DNA of 64,000 nucleotides from Pachyseris speciosa (lineage: Eukaryota; Cnidaria; Anthozoa; Scleractinia; Pachyseridae): positions 145,001 to 209,000 of the forward strand of contig JAEMWC010000105.1 in assembly GCA_016490735.1 (NCBI GenBank), written 5' to 3'. The notes under the pieces were generated by a model. It was not told where the DNA came from. It worked only from the letters and a program-made list of their open reading frames with translations, and searched no databases. A program made the position numbers and the translations under genes. This document shows, piece after piece, positions 1 to 12,100 of the stretch (position 1 is the first letter of the stretch; the number at the start of each line of letters is the position of its first letter).

Positions 1-934
1 TTAGGTGACGACATCAAACGTTTGCTTTCCACTTTCTATACCAACTCTGCCACCGCAGTTTTAAACAAAGGTTTTTGTACCAACTATTTTCAGTTATCAA
101 GAGGGGTGCGACAGGGCTGTCCCCAGTCCCCTTACTTATTCATTCTCGCGGTTGAGCTTCTGGCTTGTAAACTTAGGCAAGACAAGGAATTACACGGTAT
201 AACACTTTTTGGTAAAGAATTCAAAATTGGCCAATTCGCTGATGACACCACCCTATTTTGTGAGGATAAGGACTCTGTTAGGAGAGCTATTTTAAAAAGT
301 GTTGAATGAATTCGGTGATCTATCAGGCTTGCGGCTTAACCCATCCAAAACTAAAGCTTTGTGTCTAGGTCCCTGGAGGTATTCTAAAGAAAAACCTTTC
401 GGATTCAAATGGCCGGAGAGTCCGATTAGAGCCTTGGGGATCTTCGTCTCATATGACATACAAAAAAATGACAGTTATAATTTTAAGGAAAAATTGCAAA
501 AAATTGAAACTGTTCATGATATCTGGCAGTCTCGAAATCTCACACTGTTCGGAAGATGTCTCATAACAAAAAGCTTAGCTATCTCGCAGCTCGTACACCC
601 GATTTCAATTCTTGACATTCCTAAAGATTATATTAAGGCCGCTGATTCTGAAATATTTAAATTCATTTGGAAAAAGAAGAAGGACAAAATCAAGCGTAAA
701 GTTATGTTTCTAGACTATAACCAAGGGGGCTTACGTGCACCCAGCGTGGAGTCCACGTCTAAATCGCTCAAACTAGCTTGGATCTCGAGATTCTTAATAA
801 AGGACCAAAGGAGTGAATCCTGGAAAGTAATTCCAGAACATTTTTTTGATGAGACCTGCTTGTTGAAAAATGTTGAAAACAACAACACATACGCGAAACG
901 CAATCAGATGTTCAAACGCTACCGCTTTTATTGA
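1..934 (+). pseudogene. L1/Tx1-type LINE reverse transcriptase fragment (broken)
   Basis: This is the C-terminal half of a non-LTR reverse transcriptase, cut by the window edge. Frame 22-309 carries RGVRQGCPQSPYLFIL and the catalytic motif QFADDTTLF; the reading then shifts frame and continues at 299-934 with GLRLNPSKTKAL and a lysine-rich thumb region. The GxRQGCPxSP and FADD motifs are characteristic of L1/Tx1-like elements. A frameshift near position 300, a stop at 934 and no recognisable 3' end show a dead copy. The upstream endonuclease part may lie outside the window. It has no evident link to the host genes. Confidence 0.85.
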
Positions 935-1042
935 GATGCAAGGCGTCTCAGTCACCAATTCCCAGTTGAGCTAATCAACAAGTGCTAATTACATTCTTTT
1001 GTGCGTTCAGGAACAAAGCGGAAGAGGCGCCTGCAATCAGTG

Positions 1043-1074
<32 letters not shown>

Positions 1075-1354
1075 TGCCCTGAGCTGACTGCAATATCTCA
1101 CATATTGCTGCCGGCCTCAGTAACTATCTAATACATAATAATTTGTCAAAGGAAATCAAAGATGCGGATAACCTAAAACCTTTTTTTAAAGGCAAATTCA
1201 AAATTCATGGATAAATAAAGTTATTGCATTGTAACACCCTCTTATTCATGGATATGATTTTTATGTACATACATATGTACATTATAGTTAGTGCTAATTA
1301 TTTATATATGTAAATTCTCTGTTGTTTTTATGGCGAATATATGGGAGAAATTTA
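935..1354. other. AT-rich spacer with no recognised feature
   Basis: The sequence between the LINE remnant and the first palindromic MITE is AT-rich. I see no coding potential and no clear repeat in it. It may include the decayed 3' tail of the LINE. Confidence 0.4.
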
Positions 1355-1823
1355 AGTGCACCTAAACCCCAATTTTTTTTCTCTAAAATAAATCTTTGTA
1401 CCTGTTTGAAGTGCATTGTGCCTTTTTTTTTTACCAAATCTTGACTAGTTATTTTGACTTTTCAAGGGTGTTAAAGTTCCAAAATCTTGCCATCGTCTGC
1501 CCCTTGACCGAGTCAGAAGGGGTTTTGGTCTATTCTCGATTTGGCGTTAGAAACTGCTTTGCATGCATGTTTACAAAGAAATAATGCAATGCAAATCAGT
1601 GACATCAAATAAAATGCGGATAAAATAAAATGATGTCAACTTAAATCGAGAATAGATCCAAGTCCCTTCTGACTCGGTCGTGGGGCAGACGATGGCCAGT
1701 TTTTGCAACTTTAACACCCTTGAAAAGTCAAAATATCTAGTCAAGATTTGGTAAAAAAAGGCGCAATGTGCTTCAAACAGGTGCAAACTTTATTTTAGCG
1801 AAAAAAATTCTTTGGGTTTAGGT
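1355..1823. mobile_element. Palindromic MITE, family A copy 1
   Basis: The two halves are inverted copies of each other: acctaaacccc near 1360 pairs with gggtttaggt at 1814-1823. Inner landmarks include ACCTGTTTGAAG against CTTCAAACAGGTGC, and GACCGAGTCAGAAGG against CCTTCTGACTCGGTC. The centre contains GCATGCATGTTTACAAAG. Two further diverged copies with the same internal landmarks lie at 25171-25610 and 47828-48191. There is no transposase, so this is a non-autonomous fold-back element. The superfamily is unknown because no clear target-site duplication was seen. Confidence 0.8.
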
Positions 1824-2582
1824 AAACAAACAAACAAAAACAAAGAAACAACTCATTCATAACTATGCACTGATTTAGGGTGTTGTTCCTCTAAATTCAT
1901 AAGTAAGGCTTTCCAAGGGGAAAGACTAAAGCATATCAATTCAGGAGTTATTTAGCTTTGAATTTCCTGTCGTTTTGCACTGATTGTTCATCATGCATGC
2001 AAAAGTGTGAACCGATCTATAGATGTTGAATCAAACCTTCATGTCCATAGTTACTGTCTTCCTTTTTCAACAAATTTAACATTCCACTGAATACTATTTT
2101 AAGCTGTTTAAACTCCTCCATTTTAATCTATTATGGGAAATTTCTTGTTGTGACAGAAATAAATAAAGTAATATTACAAAAGTGGCAATGGTCACACTTA
2201 TATTGGGAAAACTCACAAATGCTGAACATTTTAGTAGTCTAGCATATGCTTATTAGTATAGAAAAACTTGAAGAAACTGTTTTCAGTTAGCTATAACAAA
2301 GTTTGATTCCAATGAACTAGTGCAGAAATGTATACATTTGTTGACAATAACACAGATTTAATACTTTATCTCGTTAAACTTATGGAGGGTACAAATTTGA
2401 CAAAAACATCAATTTTGAGGCAGCTAGCATCCATGGGATGTGCTGAAAGGAGACTGAAGCAAGGCTTTGCGAGGGTGGAGTGTGAAATGTGACGACAAAG
2501 CCTTGAATAGCCCTGCTCCCCTCCCCCAACTAACCTCCTGCCTTGGTGGTTATGTGGCATGAAACTCAATAACCCCTACTAC

Positions 2583-2675
2583 TAGCCTACAAACAGGCTT
2601 CTCAGGGTGTGCTTGGTTGGCAGATTTTTTTCCCCTCCCAACCAAGCATGCCCTGGGAAGCCTGCTTGCAGGCTA
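2583..2675. mobile_element. Short palindromic element with TAGCCTGC-type ends
   Basis: TAGCCTACAAACAGGCTTC at the left pairs with GAAGCCTGCTTGCAGGCTA at the right, and GTGCTTGGTTGG pairs with CCAACCAAGCATG inside. Several other elements in the window (26.15, 37.55 and 53.88 kb) share the TAGCCTG/CAGGCTA style of terminus. Confidence 0.65.
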
Positions 2676-3112
2676 AATAACCATGGTTTGTGAACACAAG
2701 ATTCACACTATGTCTTGTTTTCACAGTCTTGCTCTCCTTGCACTCTGATGCTGTGTATGCTCCTCTAACACACACAACAACTTAGATGCTTTCCAGTCGC
2801 AAGAAATCAGGGTGGGGATTGAATGATCGTACAACATTTTGGAAAAATGCCCATTTAACTAAACAAGAATTAACACTTAGGGAGTTGCTCCACCCCAACT
2901 CAGCATCACCCTTTCATTTTTAATAATTTCTTTTGTCAAATTTGACTGGCTGTTTTTTTTATAAATTATTTGCAGTGCTAAACAATGTTCCTTAAGTACA
3001 GATCAATTCTGGCTGCATCCCTGGATATATTTTTCTCCAGTCTTTGTTAAAGCAAATGTTCCTTGAAAAAAAGGTGCTTGCACATTCAAGGCTTTAATAG
3101 GTCCATTCCCAG

Positions 3113-6100
3113 TTAACATCTGATAGCTGTACCAACGGACATAAATACTCCAAATGTGCCACCTCCTTGAAGCATGATTTTGCCGATACTGCTCACCAAC
3201 TCTCTCCCTCGGAGTCCATATCTGTAATACGAAGAATTCTTAGCTAAGACATCACAGCCCATGGAAATAGAACTTTAAGCAGCTTAGAGTTGGGTCACTA
3301 CAAGAAACCAACTGTCTTAACAGCAAAGTTCCCTATAGTACCAAAACGTTCCAAAATAAAATTAATGATTTTGTTGTCCTGTCTTAAGATGTAGTATTCA
3401 AAATAGCAGGACAGAAAATCTCAGTCACATGTAGAACTTGTGTCTTCAAGTATGTTGGAGATTTCATTACATTGTAATTTAATTAAGAGAAAATAGTGGA
3501 AGGAAGGAATTAGATTTAGCTGATCTGCTGTTTCATTGGATCTCCTCTCTGTACCATTTTGCATGCTGAGAAGACCCTGGGATAACAACACCGTCTTGTA
3601 GACAATCACTGGTTACAATTCAAGGATCTCCAACTGCATGCAATGCTGGTACACGTACTTTGAAGAAATTAAAAGATGATGCTAATGTGTTTTCTGATGT
3701 TAGAAGCAAACAGAAGAAGCTGTATATTAAAAAACTTGGAGGGCCTGTAACAGATTATATGGCTGCAGATTTGGAGGACTTACCATACATTTGGTAGAAA
3801 TTTTAGCTGGGGGAGGAGCCTATCTTCAAAATTTTACACTGTGGATAGCCTGCATACAGGCTCTTCATTTGGGCAACACAGAGAGGATTCTTACCTCGAT
3901 TAATGGCACATGGTCAAAAGCTATGGGTCTGGGGTGAGCGAGGGAAAGGAGGAGCCTGCAACAGTCTGTGTGATTTGAGATCAGCCCCTTTTCCGCTTGA
4001 CTAATCTGTCAAATCTTCAGAAACAACTGGAAATGAACCTTTGGGTCACCGTTCATTCAACTGTGTCAATTTGTAAGTGTTCGTTGAGGACAAAATATGG
4101 ATCTCTGGGATCTTTTCTCAATGTTTTCAAACTGTGTAGCAGAGAGGGATTTCAAAATTCAGTTCTCGCATTTTTGTTCTGAGCTGCTGCATTTTGAGCA
4201 AAATAATTTCGAGAACACTTTGGCTGACAAAATGCATGCTGTGTGACCATATAAAATAAGGGGGTGTTTTATTTCGAGGTATGCACACTTTTGGCGTCTG
4301 TTCCGTCCCGGTTTATCCAGCAAACAGATCATGGTTTCAGCATCCTTTAACAAAGGGATCTGTAGCCGTTTTAAGAGTTAACATTTAGCGTGCAATTGCT
4401 TGGTTGTGTCCTTCGAAATTTCAGACATTTTCCGTCCTTCAATATTATGTATCAACCGGTCTTGATAACTGTTACAAAAGGCTTGGGAAATCCGTTTCTC
4501 AACCGTTGACTAGCTGTGCGTTTTGCCGATCGGACGGATATCCCATTGTAAGTGTACGTTTTCGCATGAGAGACAATTATGAGGGCACAGCCATTCAATG
4601 AAGCCAAATCCATTGATTTAACAAGAGTAAAAAACTTGAAACACACACATCCATCACATCCTTTTCACTGAGAAGGTTTCTTGATCTTTCTTTCTTGAAG
4701 ACAAAGCTGAGATGGCTTTACTCAGAAAAGCATCACTTTCTATTCTGCATTCATTGAAACTCAGTTTGTGACAAGTCTGCACCGCAGGCTATCAAATTAG
4801 CCAATCAGTAATTTACGTTCAGAATCTGAACGTAAATACTCAAATTGAACAAAGACCGCTGCAGGCTTTTCTTTCTCTCGCTCGCCCCAATCCCTTAGCA
4901 TTTGACCAAGTGCCAACCTCTCTGAATTGCCCAAATGAAGAGCCTGTATGCAGGCTACATTGTGGACAGTACTGGAACCATGTTCAAATCCATAACTGGA
5001 GACCTCCACTCAAACCTTAGAGATGAATTCCCCAGGACAGCAGAAAAGAGGGAGGCACAAGACCACATGGCAAAGAGGTCTAACCTGTGACCTTTAATGT
5101 ATTTGAAAGACTTGGGAACAGGAACTTAAATTGACCAACTGTGAACATACTATAAGTTGGCTTGTCTGCCTTCAATATACTTCCGACAGCTATTACTTAA
5201 TTAACAGCAACAAAGATAACCATGAATTCCATACTTACCCAAACCAGTTGCCCTTGTCTAAGAAATTGCATGGGACATACCGGTATTCATGCCCCTCTTA
5301 TTATAGATTCTTTTTAGCTTGGACCCTTATCTCAATGGGCTAAGATCTCCCTTTAGCTAGCCTGTATAAAAACTGGCTTTTAAGACACCCTCTCCCTTAC
5401 GTTTCTAGTGACCTTTCATAATGGAGGTAGGGATATTTTTCAAAAAAAAAATTTTTTTTCACAATGAAATCTGGTGTTTGCCTAATGAAGGTCACCATTA
5501 GAGGAGGTTTGACACTACAACTTCTCAAAGGTAGCCACTTTTCATTGGGGACTGGCTAAGGAGGTCTGGAATTCTTGTTTCTCATGCCCTTGTACACTCC
5601 ATTTCCATACCCTCCTTAGTCCCTCTAACACTCCATTTTTAGTTGTTACAGAACATTATGCAACAGTCAGCAAACTACAATATTTTCATTCTTCCTTTCT
5701 CAAGGTCCATCCACTCCCTTTATCAGCACTCCAACCCCACTTACCCTGTTAACTCAAAGGAGTGCTGCGGTACTTATAGAGTGTTTTGACATGACACCAT
5801 GGTGGCCATGTTGGTGTCCCAAAACAAAGAAATGGCGGCCATGTTGGTGTCCCAAACTAAACCTCTGGGAATTGAACTCTATTCTTATGCAAATGCTTTC
5901 TTTTGTTTCAGTAAACCAATATGGCTGATAGTCATGTGAATGAAAACGCTCTATTCAAGGGCTGTACTTAATAATATGTTTTTGCTCTTAGTGCACTGCT
6001 AATTTAGGGGCAGTGCTTATTCAGGGGAGGTTCTCTTTCAAGTAAATATGGTGTGAGAGGTTTAAAGAAAATTTCCTTTTTATGGGGGTGAGGGATGGGG

Positions 6101-6640
6101 GCAATAGGGGGTGGGGTGGCATGTAATGACCATTACATGTATACACTGTATCTTTTGGAAGAAATTTTCCATCTTGAAACTTATGACTACTATTCAAGTG
6201 AGATTGTTGGATATAAATTCAGGATTTTAAAATAAATCAGTGTAAGAGAGAAATCAACCAGTAAACAAAAATGCGATGGGCCTAGATGGAGGGAGCATCA
6301 AAACCGTCTTTGACCTTGCCTGACAGAGCACATAAGAAAAATAAGTTGTACAGCTTACGACCTATATATCAAAACCCAGCATCAGCTGTGTGACAAAGTG
6401 ACAAACTTTTCAAATAAAACTTTTACGCAGAGAAAGATCATACCAATTTTTTAAAACGTAAAATCGTTTGTGGCATGTATATCGATGCAACCTTTTATAT
6501 TATACTATAGTGTACGTATTAGCTTACTTCAGAGCAGAGTACGTTCCAAACAGTGCGGCAGAACTCATTCCAATGGCAAATCCCATCATGAATCCAACTT
6601 TTACGCGATCGAAACAACTTGCCTGAGGCGCCCTCTGCAT
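3113..6640 (-). CDS. ROMO1: Reactive oxygen species modulator 1 (ROMO1), two exons
   Basis: ROMO1 is a small mitochondrial inner-membrane protein known to influence ROS production, protein import and cristae shape. Exon 1 (6640 down to 6528) starts at ATG and encodes 37 codons including [20 protein letters not shown], then a GTAAGC donor. Exon 2 (3221 down to 3113), after a TTACAG acceptor, encodes [20 protein letters not shown] and ends GTAIRC followed by TAA. The join keeps phase (AA+A gives Lys), for a total of 73 aa against 79 in human. The CFDRVKxGFxMG and GxRGREL signatures and the C-terminal IRC are conserved, and two glycine-rich membrane helices are visible. The 3.3 kb intron holds an inverted repeat pair. 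Assignment is firm; a mitochondrial role follows from the family. Confidence 0.95.
3845..4965. repeat. Inverted repeat pair inside the ROMO1 intron
   Basis: The segment 3845-3990 (AGCCTGCATACAGGCTCTTC at its left) recurs inverted at about 4793-4960 (GAGCCTGTATGCAGGCT at its right). Both arms contain a TTTGGGCAA block and a run resembling CTCGCTCGCCCC. The 0.8 kb between them is unique. The pair could be the ends of one element or two copies of one MITE in opposite orientation. Confidence 0.6.
4966..5770. other. ROMO1 intron sequence, nothing recognised
   Basis: I see no conserved coding segment, RNA gene or clear repeat boundary here. Short reading frames lack codon bias or similarity to known families. 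Confidence 0.4.
5771..5957. mobile_element. Short MITE with iterated GGCCATGTTGGTGTCCCAAA word
   Basis: The word GGCCATGTTGGTGTCCCAAA occurs twice (around 5810 and 5840). The ends are loosely inverted: AGAGTGTTTTGACATGAC on the left against GTCATGTGAATGAAAACGCTCT on the right. The segment is non-coding. Confidence 0.5.
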
Positions 6641-6783
6641 GTTGATCTCCAAGTTTTTAACCTATCGTGCGATACAGACACACCAAATCCACGAGCTTTC
6701 TATCAATCTCGGAAAATATTTAAAGGAAGGGATTCGGGGGTTGATTCGGGGAAGACTGGGTAACTAACGTCAATGCGCTTGCC

Positions 6784-7053
6784 TTAACTTGTGAAGCCGC
6801 TGTGCATCAGTATCGCGTGTTCATTTACCCAAATGTTTCGGTTTCGTTCGCTTCCGGGAAGACGCCATCGCTTCGACGCTTCTCCTTTGTTAAAACTTGT
6901 TCGTCTTTGCAAGAGAATGATGACAGAACCTGTAATCGACAAGAGGATACCTGATAAGTAAGTGGGGAGATCCTCCTCTAATATGACTGGGAATATGTGG
7001 CAGAACATGGTCCACACGTTTTCAGACACTTCGCAAAAGCCAGAAAAGCTCAT
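6784..7053 (-). CDS. Unidentified 89-aa ORF upstream of ROMO1, one predicted membrane segment
   Basis: An uninterrupted ATG-to-TAA frame lies on the ROMO1 strand, 144 bp upstream of the ROMO1 start codon. It carries a hydrophobic stretch, LSGILLSITGSVIILLQ, followed by a basic tail (RRTSF...KRW...RNRN). I do not recognise the family. It could be a small membrane protein gene, an upstream ORF in the ROMO1 5' leader, or chance. There is no splice or homology support. Confidence 0.25.
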   Translation of the reverse strand: MSFSGFCEVSENVWTMFCHIFPVILEEDLPTYLSGILLSITGSVIILLQRRTSFNKGEASKRWRLPGSERNRNIWVNEHAILMHSGFTS

Positions 7054-7318
7054 GCAAGCAAATTAAGCTTACTATGCAAGAAGCAATCGTACAGTTTCAC
7101 CCCTCAATTTAAGGTCTGAAAAGGCTAACAATAACCAAAAAGTTCTTAATGATTACTGTCCGGGATTTCACTATGTTCAGTTCTATGGAAGAACACCTGT
7201 CTCGTAATGATGTAGATGTCTGGAATTTATAGTGCATAGAGTATTAAGTTATGGCACCATGATGTCACCAGAGGAAGGCATGGGAAGTTTTGCCAAGGTG
7301 CCGATACAACGGTCCACT

Positions 7319-8123
7319 AATTGAAGGGCTCGGGGCAAGAACGTCCTCCCGGGTTTTGGTCGATTTTCGATGTGCTCAATAGAAACTGAGATTTGGCATG
7401 TGGACTTCATTCCAGTTAAAAAACATTGCTCTGTATTTGTTTTGGCTGATTTCCTCTTCGTTTTCGAGAAATAACGTATGCAAAAAACCCAAGTCAGCTC
7501 ATTCCCTTGCGTATTAATATTCATGCGCGAATTGAATTACCTTTAGAGCACGTGAAATGATTGACGCTTGGAAAGTATTATTTGATAGTGTGACATAGAC
7601 TATACATTTGGCGGTTAAAACATCGATTTAAGTTTCATTGATAGGAAACTTACGTGGCTGTGAGGTGTCGATTGCTAGCTAAATTTAATCGAAACTCACC
7701 AGCCTGGTGGTCGAACGGACGTCATTTAAGTCTGTCGATCTGGCGAGTTTCGATTAAATTTAGCTAGCAATCGACACCTCACAGCCACGTAAGTTTCCTA
7801 TCAATGAAACTTAAATCGATGTTTTAACCGCCAAATGTATAGTCTACGTCACACTATCAAACAATACTTTCCAAGCGTCAATCATTTCACGTGCTCTAAA
7901 GGTAATTCAATTTGCGCATGAATATTAATACGTAAGGGAATGAGCTGACTTGGGTCTTTTGCATACGTTATTTCTCGAAAACGAAGAGGAAATCAGCCAA
8001 AACAAATACAGAGCAATGTTTTTTAACTGGAATGAAGTCCACATGCCAAATCTCAGTTTCTATTGAGCACATCGAAAATCGACCAAAACCCGGGAGGACG
8101 TTCTTGCCCCGAGCCCTTCAATT
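7319..8123. mobile_element. 0.8 kb near-perfect hairpin (fold-back) element
   Basis: The left arm starts AATTGAAGGGCTCGGGGCAA and the right arm ends with its complement TTGCCCCGAGCCCTTCAATT. The complementarity continues inward for roughly 380 bp per arm (for example CGATTGCTAGCTAAATTTAA against TTAAATTTAGCTAGCAATCG) to a spacer of about 50 bp near 7720. Only scattered mismatches are seen, so the fold-back is young or maintained. It has no coding capacity, and small ORFs on each arm are mirror shadows. Confidence 0.9.
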
Positions 8124-8221
8124 GGGTAAATCCATTGGATGAGGTGCCTTGTCATGTGACGCTTTACCAAGGTGGTTCCATATACCTGTACCGTAAGGCA
8201 TTCCATATAACCAAAGGCACA

Positions 8222-8625
8222 AATACCGTAAAAGCTCTATTAGCCCCCTCTCTAAATAAGCCCCCTGTTTGGAAGTCGGTTTTTGTAATAAGTCCCCTTC
8301 TCTAATAAGCCCCCCCCCCCTCTTGGGACATGGCATTTTGTATTAGTCGTTCCTATTCCCTCTTACAAAATACACTTCATGTGGCCCAGTTGTTTGTTTT
8401 TGAATAAATATACACTTCAACACATAATATTGTTTGCTGCTCTTTGTTAGATATTAAAGTTTTATTGCACATTTTTCTAGTTTTTTTTTTTTTTTTTACA
8501 AAAACTGTTTAAAGACGAAAACGACATGTTTAAGATTTGAAATGAGCCCCCGTCTCTATTAAGCCCCTTGCGAATGAGGCCTGAAATAAATAAGCTCCTC
8601 CCGGGGGGCTTAATAGAGCTTTCTT
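8222..8625. mobile_element. MITE with iterated CTCTATTAAGCCCC word and TACCGTAAA terminus
   Basis: The left end is TACCGTAAAAGCTCTATTAG and the right end is GGGGGGCTTAATAGAGCTTT. The word CTCTA(T)TAAGCCCC recurs several times in both orientations between them. A shorter relative sits at 19377-19490 with the same TACCGTAAAAGCTCTATTAA start. A poly-C run and a poly-T run make internal lengths uncertain. Confidence 0.7.
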
Positions 8626-9110
8626 AGTCTTATATTAAATATTAAATAGATTTTTTTGGTTGGTGCATGGCAAATGTAGAAGGCAATGTTGTAGAGTGTG
8701 CTTTGGACTCGGTGAGTTGTAGCATGCCTACAGGGTCTTTCCTGCTTAAGCTTGAATTTATTCTTAGCTGCCATGGACAGAGAACAAGAGTTGGTAAGAA
8801 TGAGCAGGTTTACAAACTCCATGAGAGTATAGTTTGAAGTTTGGGAACTCTCTACTTCTCATTTTTGACTCATGATTTTATGGACAAAATTACCAATCCC
8901 AACCTGCCTGGTTAACATTTGTTACAATCTCTTGTGATCTAAAACAGTTTTGACTCAGGAGGTTCTCATCTACACACTGTACCTGCTAGGACAATGAGAA
9001 CAACCATCAGTCTTCTGTGACTTTTCTGTGCTAAAGTGTTGAGTTGTTCACATTTTCTGATAAACCACAAAATTTCTTTATTGTAACTGAAACTCTGACT
9101 TTGTTTTCAG
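8626..9110. other. Spacer before the first recognised DUSP11 exon
   Basis: The 5' exon of DUSP11 should lie upstream of 9111. An ATG at 8772 followed by six codons and a GTAAGA donor was considered, but its phase does not fit the 9111 exon. Nothing else is recognisable. Confidence 0.35.
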
Positions 9111-12100
9111 GTGGAGAGATTATAAAGCATGTGGAGTTCCAATTAAGCGTGAAAGGATTATTGCATTTAAAACACCTCTCTCAAATGTAAGAATAAAAAT
9201 CAGGTTTGGGGAATATATTTTACTCCCCCTTACCTGTGTTTCCCTAGCTATTGCGACATCCAGAGACCAGAAAAAAATTCTATTCCAATAACATAGAAGA
9301 TACTACTAGTGTTGAATGATGAATTTAAGTCTTTCTTTTTCAAGTTTCCCCTATTTCAATTCAATTTATGATCAACCATATTAATATCTGGCCACCATGT
9401 TATTTAAATAATTTGCAGGAACAGTGCCAGAATTTTGGCAGTGGTCTATAATTTGGTCAAAACATTTTCCTATGGCGTTTTTCCTCTTGTTTGGATTCTT
9501 TTCTGAGAAATTTGAGTCCAAAATGTTGAATCAGATATACATGTAAAGACACTCATTAAGAATTAATTTCTTTTGTATTTCCTTCATCAATTATTAATGA
9601 GTTTTTAAGTTGCAGTAAATCACATAGGGCTCAAGTTTTTCTTTCTTTTTGCAGACGTATGACAATGAAAGTGACCAGGACAATGGGATAAAGCCATTTG
9701 AGAGGTAATTGGATTGAATCCCAGAACTGGGGAAAAAATTAATACGGGGAGGCTCCACGCTGAGGTCTGACCCCTTACCCTTTTATATACCATTTTTTTT
9801 GATAGAAAGGGTACCCCTTTCGTATTCCTTCCATTAACAAATGATACCCCTTTTCTATACCTTCCATTGGAAAATGGGACCCCTTTCACAAGAAGTCTTC
9901 TTATCATTTTCATGTAACATTCAATAAATTAAAACAGTCATGAGGTATGTGTGTTCAAAATATTTTAATGAAAGGCCCTTTAAGTACCCAAATGACAGAT
10001 TTCCCTACCCTTTCATATACTTTGACTTGTGAAATCCTTACCCTTTCATATACCTGAAGCGTGAAAAAGGTACCCCTTTTGGGCGGAGGCATTATAGGTA
10101 GTATCCCCGGGTCCCAGAACATGTTGCAGAAAATCTCCATACTCCCCTACCCTCCATGGAAGGTTATTTGGATTGGAACCCCATACCACCCTACTGTGAA
10201 TTCCAATGCAGATTCATCCTTTTCATCAAGAACACTGGTTAAAGAACCCATCATTCCCACTCCCTTGGAATTTCCACTAACATACCTTCAGCGAGGAAAG
10301 TACATATATGAATGTTTTCTGGAACCACATAATGTCGTTATCCCTTTATTTCTTTTGTCAACTGTAACATGTCAAGCTATTAAACAAAACTAGTATAATT
10401 GCTTGCTTGCTTTATTTTTAAGATTCACACCAATGGATCTTCTAAATCATCTCAAGCGAAAAGACTTGAAACTCGGACTGGTGGTTGACTTTACCAATAC
10501 CTTCAGATATTACAATGGCCTGGTAAGATACAGTTGTATAAGTGAAACAGTCATCAACTTTAGTATGACAACTTGGTATTCCTAGAAATTCTAATTTCAT
10601 TCAAATGGCTCACATGTGATTTAGTGCCGACCCCAACTCCACTCTCTCGTGTTTCAGTTGAAGGAGTGAAAGTAATCATCATGGACACTCACACACACAA
10701 AAACTGACCTTTATTTACCCTTGGCAGTATCTGGCTAGTGGGGCTGAGCAAATACGATTATGAAACAAGTAATTCAAATAAACTTAACAGGTTAAGAATA
10801 CCAACAGGCAATGGGCAAACCAATTGGCTATTTACAAATGTGGCTGAGCCAGAGTGGGACTGGAACCCGGGGCCTCCGCATTGCAAGTCCAGTGCTCTAA
10901 CCACTTGGCCACCATGCCTTCTCCTGCCTCATTTTCCAGCCCTCATTAGCATATTCCATAGCATTGCTTCATTGTATCTTCTAATGGTAGTAATTAGCAG
11001 AATGATAAATAGTGATCGAATGTATGCTAAAGCCCCGTTTAAACGGTGCATGATAGTTGATGATAGTTGAAAAGTTCAAAACTATCATTAACTTAATCAT
11101 CAATTATCATGCGCACGGTCAAACAGCAAAAACTATCATTGACTATCGTGACATTTTTGAGCAGGTTCAAAGTGAATGATAGTTGATGATAGTCAATGAC
11201 AGTGCATGATAGTTTGTGTTCAAACGCGTGTGATAGTTGAAACTATCATCGACTATCATCAACTATCATTACCATTAATTTTGAATGGGGCTTAAGTAGT
11301 TTTTGCTTTCAAGATTTCCTGTTGCCTGTTGTGTTCCTTAGTTTTAAAAAGGGCCCACATCTATCTTAACTGGACATGTCATTGTGCTGTTTGGGGAGAA
11401 AGAGGGCCTCTGTTCTTACAAGTCATCAATCAACTGAAGTCCTCTCATGATCATATTTTAATTCATTAAGTAAAAAGAAAGATAACTAGAGTAATCCTAC
11501 ACGGTTTGAAAGAAACATTTTGCTAGTTCACATGCATGTAAGACATTCAAAGACCTCTATGACATTGAAACAAATTGTAAGAAGTTGGAAGGATCAAATG
11601 TTGGGGAAAAAGGAACTTTCCCTCGGTGTGACTTCAACTGATGATGTTGAGTTCTAAGGGTTCTCTCCTATTTCAATGTCTGCCATCCCTACTCCAAAGT
11701 GCCATCTGGTAACTTTGCTGATCCCAAGCTTTAGCTGAAATTATATATATTGAGTGTTACCAATTAAATTAACTTAGAATTAACTTGTAAATTATATTGA
11801 TTGATTGATAAGATTGGAAAAAAAACATTTATTTCTGATAGTAATAAATTATTGTTTACGAAATCTTAGTTACCAATAGGCCCTTTGCATGACTGTGTCA
11901 TGTGACCTTGTCAATCATATAGAATGGTTGTCGTCGCCAATTTTCTTGAAACAGCTCGTTTAATTCCTCTAAGAACATAATTTTTTTTAACACAGTTTCG
12001 ACACTTCAAAAATATTCAAGTTCTGACACACCGAGCATGACATAACTGATCAGCTCTCAGGAAATATCGACAAAACGTGTTGTCCAAACCTCCCCAGAGC

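Noticed and set aside
8772..8792. ATG-MDREQEL mini-exon as the DUSP11 start
   Set aside because: Its donor leaves phase 0, while the 9111 exon requires two incoming bases.
11028..11294. CRISPR-like array of GATAGTTGATGATAGT repeats
   Set aside because: Repeats occur on both strands with no regular spacers, in an animal genome, bounded by inverted ends; it is a MITE.
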